Part shown: piece by piece, positions 18,467 to 26,026 of the stretch
Layout of the letters: every line of letters begins with the position of its first letter
Numbering within the stretch: position 1 is the stretch's first letter
DNA from: Pseudomonas baltica
GTDB taxonomy: Bacteria > Pseudomonadota > Gammaproteobacteria > Pseudomonadales > Pseudomonadaceae
Length of the DNA stretch: 64,000 nt
Reading direction: 5' to 3'
Assembly: GCF_031880315.1 (NCBI RefSeq)
Contig: NZ_CP134771.1
Coordinates: forward strand, 1-64,000
Program-made: the position numbers and the translations under genes
The notes under the pieces: model-generated
Told to the model about the DNA's origin: nothing
Databases searched by the model: none
What the model saw: only the letters and a program-made list of their open reading frames with translations

Positions 18467-19415
18467 GGGCCTTCTCCTTCAGCCAGCCGCGCAGGCGCTG
18501 CAGCGGCGTGGCTGGCAGCTGGCGCAGGGCACCGCGAGCGAAATGGCGCTCCACGTAATACTGCAGGCTGGTCAGCACCGTAGTAATCAGCAGGTACCAG
18601 ACCGTGGCAACGATCAACAGTGGGATCACCGCCTGGGTTCGGTTGTAGATCACTTGCACGGTATAGAAGAGTTCCGGCATGGCCAGCACGTAGGCGATCG
18701 AGGTGCCCTTGACCAGGCCGATCACTTCATTGAACGCGGTGGGGACGATGGAGCGCAGCGCCTGGGGCAGGATGATGCGAAAGATCCGTCGGCTGGCGGG
18801 CAACCCCAGGGCCGCGGCTGCCTCATGCTGACCAGGGTCGACGCCAAGGATGCCGCCGCGAATGATCTCGGCGGTATAGGCCGCCTGCATCATGCCCAGC
18901 CCCAACGCTGCGACCGCGAACTGGCTGAGCACGTCCACCGTCGACCACTGGTACCAGACCGTGTCGGTAAACGGCAGGCCCAGGCTGATGTGGTCATACA
19001 GGTAGGCAAAGTTGTAGAGGATGATCAACACCAGCAGCGCCGGGATCGAACGGAAGAACCAGATATAACCCCAGGCCATCGCCGCCAGCAACGGCGAGCC
19101 GGATAGCCGCGCCAGCGCCAGGGCGGTCCCGAGCACGGTGCTGAGCACGGTCGCCGCCAGGGTCAGCAGTAACGTCTTGGCCAGCCCCTTGAGCACCGCA
19201 GGCGCGAGGAACCAATGGGCGAACACGCCCCACTCCCAGCGCGGATTGCTCGCCAGCGAGTGGACGATGCCCAGCAGTACCAGCGCGGCAAAGGCCGAGC
19301 CGACCCAGCGCCAGGGGTGACGCGCGGGGATGACCGTGAGCGTCGTGTCGATCGCTGGCGGCGCGGTCTCTTCGGGGCTGTCGCGATAGCCGACGGCTTG
19401 GGTAACGATGGGCAT
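18459..19415 (-). CDS. Amino acid ABC transporter permease
   Basis: A 318-residue inner-membrane permease of the HisMQ type, with an N-terminal cytosolic tail, a first TM segment near 40-60 and five core segments. The EAA loop is [42 protein letters not shown]. Only one permease gene is present, so it probably works as a homodimer. Start 19415 is favoured over 19436 because AAGGAG sits 6 nt before it. It follows the TonB receptor gene by 10 bp and overlaps the ATPase gene, indicating one operon. Confidence 0.9.
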   Translation of the reverse strand: MPIVTQAVGYRDSPEETAPPAIDTTLTVIPARHPWRWVGSAFAALVLLGIVHSLASNPRWEWGVFAHWFLAPAVLKGLAKTLLLTLAATVLSTVLGTALALARLSGSPLLAAMAWGYIWFFRSIPALLVLIILYNFAYLYDHISLGLPFTDTVWYQWSTVDVLSQFAVAALGLGMMQAAYTAEIIRGGILGVDPGQHEAAAALGLPASRRIFRIILPQALRSIVPTAFNEVIGLVKGTSIAYVLAMPELFYTVQVIYNRTQAVIPLLIVATVWYLLITTVLTSLQYYVERHFARGALRQLPATPLQRLRGWLKEKARG

Positions 19416-19425
19416 GGCAAGCTCC

Positions 19426-21882
19426 TTAGAAGGCATACGTCAAGCGGGTGTAGTAGTAGCCACCGGTGAACCCGTAAGGCGAGTAGGTCCCGTAGCCACT
19501 GACCATGGTCGATGACGGCACGCCTTGTTTCTTGGGATACACGTCGAACAGGTTCTTGGCGCCGATGGCCACATTGAGGCTCTTGGTCAGGCTGTAGCCG
19601 ACATCCAGGTCGGTGATCCACTGCGCGTTCCAGGTCCGGTCCAGGGAGCGGTCATCGGCATCGTTGACCTCCTTCCACGAGCCATAGCGAGTCAGGCCGA
19701 GGTTGACGTTGAATTTGTCGATGCTCCAGTTGCCGCCCAGGATCAACTTGGTCTTGGGCTGCACGGTGGTCAGCACGTTGCGCGCCTTGCGGTCCATCAG
19801 CTCGTAGGCGGTGCCGCCGATATCGGTGCTGCCTGAGCTGTTGAGGATGTCGGTCTGGTTCCAGTTGAAGGCCGCCGTGTATTTCAGCGAGCCCCAGGCG
19901 CCCAGGTCCTGGTTGTAGTTGCTGACCAGATCGAGACCTTTGGTGCGGGTGTCGGCGCCGTTGAGGAAGTACTGGCCGCCCGAGGTGGAGGTAATGCCGT
20001 TGGCTTGCAGCACCTGTGTCACCTCATTGCCCAGCAGCGTGCCGGTGAGCGTGATGCGGTCGCGGATATTGACCACGTAGGCGTCGGCGGTGAGGGTCAG
20101 GCGATCGGTGGGCGTGTAGGTCAGGCCCAGGCTGAAGTTGGTCGAGCGCTCGGGCTTGAGCGATTTGGCACCCAGCGCCTTGGCCGCAGCGGAGTCCACC
20201 GGCAGCACACCGTAGTTGATCGACTGGTAGACACCGTCGACCACCCCATATGTGGTCGAGCGGGCGCTGAACAGGCTGTTGGCCAGCGACGGCGCACGAA
20301 AGCCGTTGCTGACGGTGCCGCGCACCGCGAGTTGCGGGGTGAACTCGTAGCGGGTGGTGATCTTGCCGCTGCGGGTCGCGCCCACGCCTTCGTTGTAGTG
20401 CTCATAGCGCAGCGCAGTCCCCAGGTACCACTGCGGCAGCGGATGGACGCCGAAGTCCACATAGCTGGCGACGCTGTTGCGGCTGGCGCTGGCTTCTTCG
20501 TCGGGCGAAATACCGTTGGTGACCTGAGCGCCGGACGAGGCGCAATTGCCCGGTGCCACGCAGTAGCCGCCGTCGGCATAGGAGGCGTAATCGCCTTTCT
20601 TCACCTCGTAGCTGTCGCGCCGGTGCTCCAGGCCCCAGGACACGTCCAGTGGCTTGCTCAAGCCGATATCGTAATTGCGCTTGAGGTCGAGGTTGGTGGT
20701 CAGTTCATCCGAGACCCAGGTGCCGTTGGTGAAATGGTTGGGTGTGGCTTCGCCCAGCGACGGGTTCTGGTTGTGGTAACTGCCCTGCTCGGCCTCGTTG
20801 CGCCCGTAGGTGGTCGACAGGTCCCAGTCCCAGGCGCCGAACAGACCTTTGGCGCCGCCGGCCACCTGGTAGTCGTCTTCCTTGATGGTCCAGACCGGCA
20901 CGTATCCGGCGGGGTAGCCATTGGGGCCGGTAGTGATGGTGTTGGTGATGGTCGGCAGGCGGAAATTCTGCCCCTGCTCGGCCTCGCGGTGCGACACGGT
21001 GCTGAAAGAGTACAGGCTCAGCGTGTCGTTGAGCGGCAGTTCGGCGTTGTAGGCCAGGTTGAGCAGGTCGATCTTCGGCGTACCGTAGCCGCCGTAGGTC
21101 GACTTGCCGGCCCTGTCGTAGGCCTGGGCATAGGAGTAGCCGTTGGCGCTGGCCTTGTTGTCGTCATTTTGGGTGCGTGCGTCGAGGGACAAATGCACGA
21201 TGCCGCCTTCGCCGATTTCGAAGCCCTTGTCCAGGCTCTGCTGCACGGTCTGTTTCTTGCCGTCGTAGCCCTGACCGGCGTTGCTCACCGAGGTGCCACT
21301 GGCGTCGGCCTTGAGGATCACGTTGATGACTCCGGCGATGGCGTCCGAGCCGTACTGGGCGGCGGCGCCGTCACGCAGGACCTCGACATGGTCGATGGCA
21401 CCGATGGGGATCATGTCCAGGTCCACCGGTGCGGCGCCGGTGTTGATGCCATTGATGTTCAAGGTGGCGGCAGTATGGCGGCGCTTGCCATTGACCAGCA
21501 CCAGTACCTCGGCGGCATTCAGCCCGCGCAGGTTCGGTGCGCGGGCCATGCCGCTGGCGTCCCAGCCGGTCTTTTCCGGCAAGCTCAACGAGGGGATGAC
21601 AGCACTCAGGGCCTCCATGAGCCCAGGCTTGCCGGTGGCTTGCAGCTGTTTGGCACTGACCACATCGATCGGGACCGGGCTGCTGGTCACGGTGCGCTGT
21701 TCGCCGCCGCGGTTGCCGGTGACGACGACGGTGCCCAGGGCTGATTCATCGGCGCGCGCGCCGCTGGCGAACAGCACGCCGGTCATGGCGAGCGCCAAGG
21801 GGCTCAGAGTCAATGGGGGGATAAAAGGCTTGCGTTCAAAAGCGCGTGCGATGCGTCCTGTGCGCTGGTTGACGAATTCCAT
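19426..21882 (-). CDS. TonB-dependent outer-membrane receptor (cluster left arm)
   Basis: An 818-residue TonB-dependent receptor. A signal peptide ends at GARA-DE, and the TonB-box region GTVVVTG follows. The plug domain (about 70-190) contains VLVLVNGKRRH and GAIDHVEVLRDGAAAQYGSDAIAGVINVI. The 22-strand barrel ends YYTRLTYAF with terminal Phe. I prefer ATG 21882 (MEFVNQ); an in-frame start at 21969 would add 29 residues before the signal. It takes a rare or large ligand across the outer membrane using TonB. It leads an operon with an amino-acid-type ABC system and amine oxidase, so the ligand is probably not iron alone. It is paralogous to the receptor at 26027-28459. Confidence 0.88.
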   Translation of the reverse strand: MEFVNQRTGRIARAFERKPFIPPLTLSPLALAMTGVLFASGARADESALGTVVVTGNRGGEQRTVTSSPVPIDVVSAKQLQATGKPGLMEALSAVIPSLSLPEKTGWDASGMARAPNLRGLNAAEVLVLVNGKRRHTAATLNINGINTGAAPVDLDMIPIGAIDHVEVLRDGAAAQYGSDAIAGVINVILKADASGTSVSNAGQGYDGKKQTVQQSLDKGFEIGEGGIVHLSLDARTQNDDNKASANGYSYAQAYDRAGKSTYGGYGTPKIDLLNLAYNAELPLNDTLSLYSFSTVSHREAEQGQNFRLPTITNTITTGPNGYPAGYVPVWTIKEDDYQVAGGAKGLFGAWDWDLSTTYGRNEAEQGSYHNQNPSLGEATPNHFTNGTWVSDELTTNLDLKRNYDIGLSKPLDVSWGLEHRRDSYEVKKGDYASYADGGYCVAPGNCASSGAQVTNGISPDEEASASRNSVASYVDFGVHPLPQWYLGTALRYEHYNEGVGATRSGKITTRYEFTPQLAVRGTVSNGFRAPSLANSLFSARSTTYGVVDGVYQSINYGVLPVDSAAAKALGAKSLKPERSTNFSLGLTYTPTDRLTLTADAYVVNIRDRITLTGTLLGNEVTQVLQANGITSTSGGQYFLNGADTRTKGLDLVSNYNQDLGAWGSLKYTAAFNWNQTDILNSSGSTDIGGTAYELMDRKARNVLTTVQPKTKLILGGNWSIDKFNVNLGLTRYGSWKEVNDADDRSLDRTWNAQWITDLDVGYSLTKSLNVAIGAKNLFDVYPKKQGVPSSTMVSGYGTYSPYGFTGGYYYTRLTYAF

Positions 21883-22343
21883 ATCGAAGGGTGACTCCCG
21901 TCCAACACCTGCGAGCAGGCGCCCGTCCGGGGCGCTGATAGGCTGCAGGCCTGATCTGATGGTTACCATCCGGGGGTGGGGTAGGTGGTCTGGGCATCAA
22001 GATAGGAGAATAACCAAGGCCGGCATAATTCGATTTGGGTATAGGAATGTATGATTTAATTTTATTGTTTTTGCTGTTTTTAATTACAAATCTGAATTTA
22101 CCCCCGCGATTGCTAGACGATTCCAGCTACCGCCCGAGGCGGCGTCAAGAAAACCCCAAGCCAAATCCGACCCAATCTATAATTTAATGTCGCTTATCAA
22201 ACATCATTACAGATTTTTATAATTAGCATAGATCGAAAGATAATTTCACAGCCCTTGCCCATGTCCATATTCTCTGCTCCCCTGCCCCTGTTCAGCGCGT
22301 GCGCAGTGCCGCGTCTGCAGGCGTTATCCGAGGAGAACACCCC
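21883..22343. promoter_or_regulatory. AT-rich divergent control region of the two-arm cluster
   Basis: A 461-bp intergenic region. Its centre (about 22015-22250) is much more AT-rich than surrounding DNA, with several TATAAT-like hexamers (for example in the 22020-22090 and 22200-22250 stretches). It separates the leftward TonB-receptor/ABC/oxidase operon from the rightward dehydrogenase/peroxiredoxin/monooxygenase genes, so both promoters should lie here. I could not identify a named regulator site, and no regulator gene is linked. Confidence 0.55.
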
Positions 22344-23303
22344 ATGAGCGAACTGGTGATTGCCAGCCAGATGGACGCATCTTTCAACCAGACACTGCGC
22401 GAGCAGCTGGCACAGCGTCACCCTGGCGCACGACTGATCGATGTGCCCAACGGCGTACCCAGCGACCTGCCCCCAGCAGCCAGCGTGCTGCTTGGGCGGC
22501 CGATCAATGTGCGCGGCTATCAGGCTGGGGATACGCCCCCACCTGGCTGGCCTTACAACCTGCGCTGGATTCAGGTGGTGTCTTCAGGCCTGGATGCCTA
22601 TCCGGACTGGTTCTTCGCCGGGCCGCCAGTCAGCACTGCGCGCGGCAGCGCCAGCGACCCTATAGCCGAGTACGTGCTGGCGGCGATCTTCGCCTACAAC
22701 AAGCATCTGCCGGACATCTGGGTGCAGGATGCCGATTGGCAATTCACCGCACTGACGCCGGTGCAAGGCCAGACGCTGGGCATCCTCGGCTTCGGCTCCA
22801 TTGGCAGCAGCCTGGCACGCAAGGCGCAAGCGCTGGGCCTGAAGGTCATCACCCTGCGCCAAAGCGCTACGCCACCTGATGTGAAGGGCGTGCAGACGGC
22901 CCGCGACATTCACCACCTGTTCAGCGCAGCCGATCATCTGGTGGTGGCCGCGCCGCTCACCCCACAGACCCGGCACCTGATCGACGCCAAGGTGTTGGCC
23001 AGCGCCAAGCCGGGGCAGCACTTGATCAACATCGCCCGTGGCGGCCTGCTGGACCAGGATGCGCTGCTCGACGCGCTGGACCACGGCACGCTGGGGTTCG
23101 CCACGCTGGATGTCACCGAACCGGAACCCCTGCCTGCAGGGCACCGCCTGTACAGCCACGCGAAAGTACGGCTGTCACCCCACACCTCAGCCATCTCCAC
23201 CCAGACCGGCGAAGCGATCAGGGCGATTTTCCTCGACAATTTGCAGCGGTTTGTGGATCAGCAGCCGCTGGTGAACCTCGCCGATCGTAGCCGCGGGTAT
23301 TGA
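22344..23303 (+). CDS. D-2-hydroxyacid dehydrogenase family NAD(P)-dependent enzyme
   Basis: A 319-residue D-isomer-specific 2-hydroxyacid dehydrogenase. The nucleotide-binding motif is LGILGFGSIGSSLARKAQALG (about 150). Catalytic residues are visible: Arg in NIARGGLLDQDALLDAL, Glu in DVTEPEPLPAGHRLY and His in LSPHTSAIS. These enzymes interconvert 2-oxo acids and D-2-hydroxy acids, or reduce glyoxylate/hydroxypyruvate. The start at 22344 has AGGAGA 8 nt upstream. As first gene of the right arm, it could process the 2-oxo acid made by the amine oxidase and RidA (inference). Confidence 0.88.
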   Translation: MSELVIASQMDASFNQTLREQLAQRHPGARLIDVPNGVPSDLPPAASVLLGRPINVRGYQAGDTPPPGWPYNLRWIQVVSSGLDAYPDWFFAGPPVSTARGSASDPIAEYVLAAIFAYNKHLPDIWVQDADWQFTALTPVQGQTLGILGFGSIGSSLARKAQALGLKVITLRQSATPPDVKGVQTARDIHHLFSAADHLVVAAPLTPQTRHLIDAKVLASAKPGQHLINIARGGLLDQDALLDALDHGTLGFATLDVTEPEPLPAGHRLYSHAKVRLSPHTSAISTQTGEAIRAIFLDNLQRFVDQQPLVNLADRSRGY

Positions 23304-23567
23304 TTGCAGGGCCCGCTGGCGCAGGCGAGTGACTAGCGGACTCATTAAAGATAGAAATATCTGATTTAGTTTGCAACCTTAAATACCCAGAAAACATAAT
23401 TACCTTAGACCCAAAAAGCCTTTCACAGCCGATTTCCGTTGGCATATCGTCCCCTCAGACCGACCCCAATCCTGGCGCAGGCCCTCCCCCTTCACCAAGA
23501 GCAGGCGCTGCATGACTCGACTTCTCTACCAGGCCCACATCCACATTGCGTTACCAGGAGACATGCC
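23304..23567. promoter_or_regulatory. AT-rich interval with a short palindrome
   Basis: The 264 bp between dehydrogenase and peroxiredoxin-like genes contains an AT-rich patch (23340-23420) with AGATA (23349-23353) / TATCT (23358-23362). A separate promoter for the next two genes is likely. No terminator was recognised. Confidence 0.45.
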
Positions 23568-24254
23568 ATGAGCGAATCCCTCAACCAACAGCTGGCCGAA
23601 CTGCATGCCGAGCGCGTACGGACCTGGGCACCGGAGGCACTGAAGATCAACGTCGATCAGCGCCTGCACCTGGTCGATCAGGCGCGCACACTGGATTTCG
23701 TCAAGGCTGGCGACAGCGTCGAGCCTTTTGAACTGCTCCCTGTCGAGGGCGGCACGCTGACCCTGCAGCAATTACTCGCCAATGGCCCTGCGGTGCTGGT
23801 GTTCTTCCGGTTTGCCGGGTGCCCGGCCTGCAACATCGCCATCCCGTCCTACGAGCGCACCCTGCAACCGGCGTTGCGCGAACGCGGAGTGCCGCTGGTC
23901 GCGGTCAGCCCGCAGGTGCCTGAGCGGCTGGTGGAAATTCGCGACAAACATGCGCTGACCCTGCAAGTCGCCAGCGACAAGGACAACACCCTGGGCCGGC
24001 GCTTGGGCATCCTCTATAGCTTCGACGAGGCCTCGCGACAAGCATCGCTGGCCAAGGGCTCGGGCATCGGCGAGGTCACCGGCACCGGGACCTGGGAACT
24101 GCCGCAACCGGCCGTGGTGGTGATCGGCACCGACCGCCGCGTGCATTTCGCCGAAGTCAGCCCGGACTGGCTGGTGCGCACCGAAGCTCAACCGATCATC
24201 GATGCAGTGGATGCGTTGCTCGCCTCGACCGGCCAGCAGGCGCGTCGAGCCTGA
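23568..24254 (+). CDS. Peroxiredoxin-like (AhpC/TSA) protein
   Basis: A 228-residue thioredoxin-fold protein of the AhpC/TSA type. The active-site segment is FRFAGCPACNIAIPSYER with Cys85 and Cys88 (CPAC), preceded by the strand AVLVFF. The C-terminal half has QPAVVVIGTDRRVHFAEVSPDWLVRTE, usual for the family. The N-terminal 45 residues are helical and lack similarity to classical peroxiredoxins. It would reduce H2O2 or organic peroxides, or reduce disulfides. H2O2 from the amine oxidase and flavin monooxygenase of this cluster is a plausible target. CAGGAG at 23555-23560 fixes the start. It is followed by the LLM gene after 70 bp. Confidence 0.82.
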   Translation: MSESLNQQLAELHAERVRTWAPEALKINVDQRLHLVDQARTLDFVKAGDSVEPFELLPVEGGTLTLQQLLANGPAVLVFFRFAGCPACNIAIPSYERTLQPALRERGVPLVAVSPQVPERLVEIRDKHALTLQVASDKDNTLGRRLGILYSFDEASRQASLAKGSGIGEVTGTGTWELPQPAVVVIGTDRRVHFAEVSPDWLVRTEAQPIIDAVDALLASTGQQARRA

Positions 24255-24324
24255 CCAAGCGCCCCCTTGGCGCCGCGCCAGCCAGGCGCGGCATCAACCT
24301 CTACACGCAAAAGGAATTGAAGTC

Positions 24325-25671
24325 ATGAGTCAACGTCAATTGCACCTGGGTGCCATCCTGACCGGAGTCGGCACCGACCAGCAGGATTGGCTGCACCCCG
24401 AGATCCCCGGGGATGCCAGCGTCAATATCGACTGGTACAAACAACAGGCGCGCGCGGCGGAGGCGGCCAAGTTCGACTTCGTGTTCATCGTCGACAGCCC
24501 CTACATCACCCCGGACTCCGCCCCCCACTACCTCAACCGTCTGGAGCCACTGACCCTGCTGTCGGCGCTGGCCGGCGCTACCGACAAGATCGGCCTGGTG
24601 GCCACCCTCACCACGTCCTACACCGAACCCTTCAATGTCGCCCGCCAGTTCGCCTCCCTGGACCAGATCAGCCACGGCCGTGCCGGCTGGAACGTAGTCA
24701 CCACCGGGCTGGAAGGCGCGGCAGGCAACTTCGGCCTCGAACAGCACATCGACCATGGCGAGCGTTATCGCAAGGCGCGCGAACATGTGGCCGTAGTGCG
24801 AGGGCTGTGGGACAGCTATGAGGACGACGCCTTCCCCCGCGACAAGGCGCGCAAGCACTTTCTCGACACCCGCAAGCAACACCGCCTGGACCACCGCGGC
24901 GAGTTTTTCTCGGTCGCCGGGCCCTTGAACCTGGCGCGTTCGGTACAGGGTCAACCGGTCATCTTCCAGGCGGGCATCTCGGAATCCGGACGACGCCTGG
25001 CGGCGGATATTGCCGAAGGTATTTTTGCCGGTGTCGACAATTTCGAAGATGCCCAGGAGTACTACGGCGATATCAAGCGCCGCGCTGCGCAAGCCGGGCG
25101 CGACCCGGATCAGGTGCTGCTGTTCCCCGGTATTCGGCCGATCATCGCCGACACCGACGAGCAGGCCCTGGCCATTGCGCAAGAGTTGTTTGGCGAGATC
25201 GATCTGGCCAAGGCCCTGGTGCAACTGGGCCGGCCGTTCAACTACCACGACTTTACTCAGTACCCCCTCGACGGGCCCTTCCCTGAACTCGGAGAACTGG
25301 GTGAAAACGGCTATCGCGGCCACGCCGAACACATCAAGCGGGTCGCTCGCGAACGCAATCTCACGGTGCGCCAAGCCGCACTGCGCTTCGCTCAGCCGTT
25401 TGCAGGCTTCGTTGGCTCGGCGTTGACGGTGGCCAACGAAATCGAGCGCTGGTTCGTGCAAGGAGCTGTCGACGGTTTCAATATTCGCGTGAGCGCGCCG
25501 AGTGAGTTTGCGCGTTTTACTGACGAAGTCGTGCCGATTTTGCGTGAGCGCGGGCTGTTCCGTAGCGAGTACAGCGCCAGCACACTGCGCGGCCACTTGG
25601 GCATTGATGTGCCGCGTAACCGGCATAGCGCCGGGATGATCGAGCTTCCCGAGGTCGCGCAACCGGCTTGA
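24325..25671 (+). CDS. LLM-class flavin monooxygenase (NtaA/SnaA/DszA family)
   Basis: A 448-residue bacterial-luciferase-like TIM-barrel flavin monooxygenase. NtaA/SnaA/DszA/SoxA-type signatures are visible: LHLGAILTGVG at the start, DFVFIVDS, LEPLTLLSALAGATDKIGLVATLTTSYTEPFNVARQFASLDQISHGRAGWNVVTT and FQAGISESGRRLAA. The enzyme uses FMNH2 from a separate reductase and O2 to oxidise a C-S or C-N substrate. No flavin reductase is encoded nearby, so it must borrow one. AAGGA at 24311-24315 supports the start. Relatives are mostly induced by sulfur starvation, which suggests but does not prove sulfur scavenging here. Confidence 0.88.
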   Translation: MSQRQLHLGAILTGVGTDQQDWLHPEIPGDASVNIDWYKQQARAAEAAKFDFVFIVDSPYITPDSAPHYLNRLEPLTLLSALAGATDKIGLVATLTTSYTEPFNVARQFASLDQISHGRAGWNVVTTGLEGAAGNFGLEQHIDHGERYRKAREHVAVVRGLWDSYEDDAFPRDKARKHFLDTRKQHRLDHRGEFFSVAGPLNLARSVQGQPVIFQAGISESGRRLAADIAEGIFAGVDNFEDAQEYYGDIKRRAAQAGRDPDQVLLFPGIRPIIADTDEQALAIAQELFGEIDLAKALVQLGRPFNYHDFTQYPLDGPFPELGELGENGYRGHAEHIKRVARERNLTVRQAALRFAQPFAGFVGSALTVANEIERWFVQGAVDGFNIRVSAPSEFARFTDEVVPILRERGLFRSEYSASTLRGHLGIDVPRNRHSAGMIELPEVAQPA

Positions 25672-26026
25672 TCCCTGACTGATACCTGACACCTGATGCC
25701 CCGCTGCAGCGGGACATCATCAATGCGATCAGGATTTCCTGAGCGTCGATGTGCATCCCTTCTCTACCCCCGCTTTCGCGCAGAATTCTTTGCTATTACC
25801 GCTCGCGTGGAATGCTTTAGAACATGCTTGTTTCACATATCCATACTTTAGTAGATGCGTTTATTTTATGATAAACATATTCTAAAATAGAATTTACCTT
25901 CCGTTTTTTATGCCAGTAGTATCCCTCCCCAGACGACACCGTTACCGCTCACAACCCCACTAATCAAGGCTATCGAACCTGCACCCGGACAACGGGCCAG
26001 TGCCCGTTTGAATGGAAACGCCTGCC
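25672..26026. promoter_or_regulatory. AT-rich leader of the second TonB receptor, with palindrome
   Basis: 355 bp without a gene. The stretch 25790-25920 is AT-rich and contains ATTCTA (25879-25884) / TAGAAT (25888-25893), a 6-bp-arm palindrome with AAA between. Just before it is a TTTAT...ATAAA repeat near 25860-25876. It resembles in composition the other AT-rich gaps of this cluster at 22015-22250 and 23340-23420. Confidence 0.5.

Noticed and set aside
20005-21744. Long open frame of 579 codons antisense to the first TonB receptor gene
   Set aside because: It lies fully opposite a convincing receptor gene; the product is a low-complexity Gly/Val/Ala/Arg-rich protein without domains, as expected from high-GC antisense frames.
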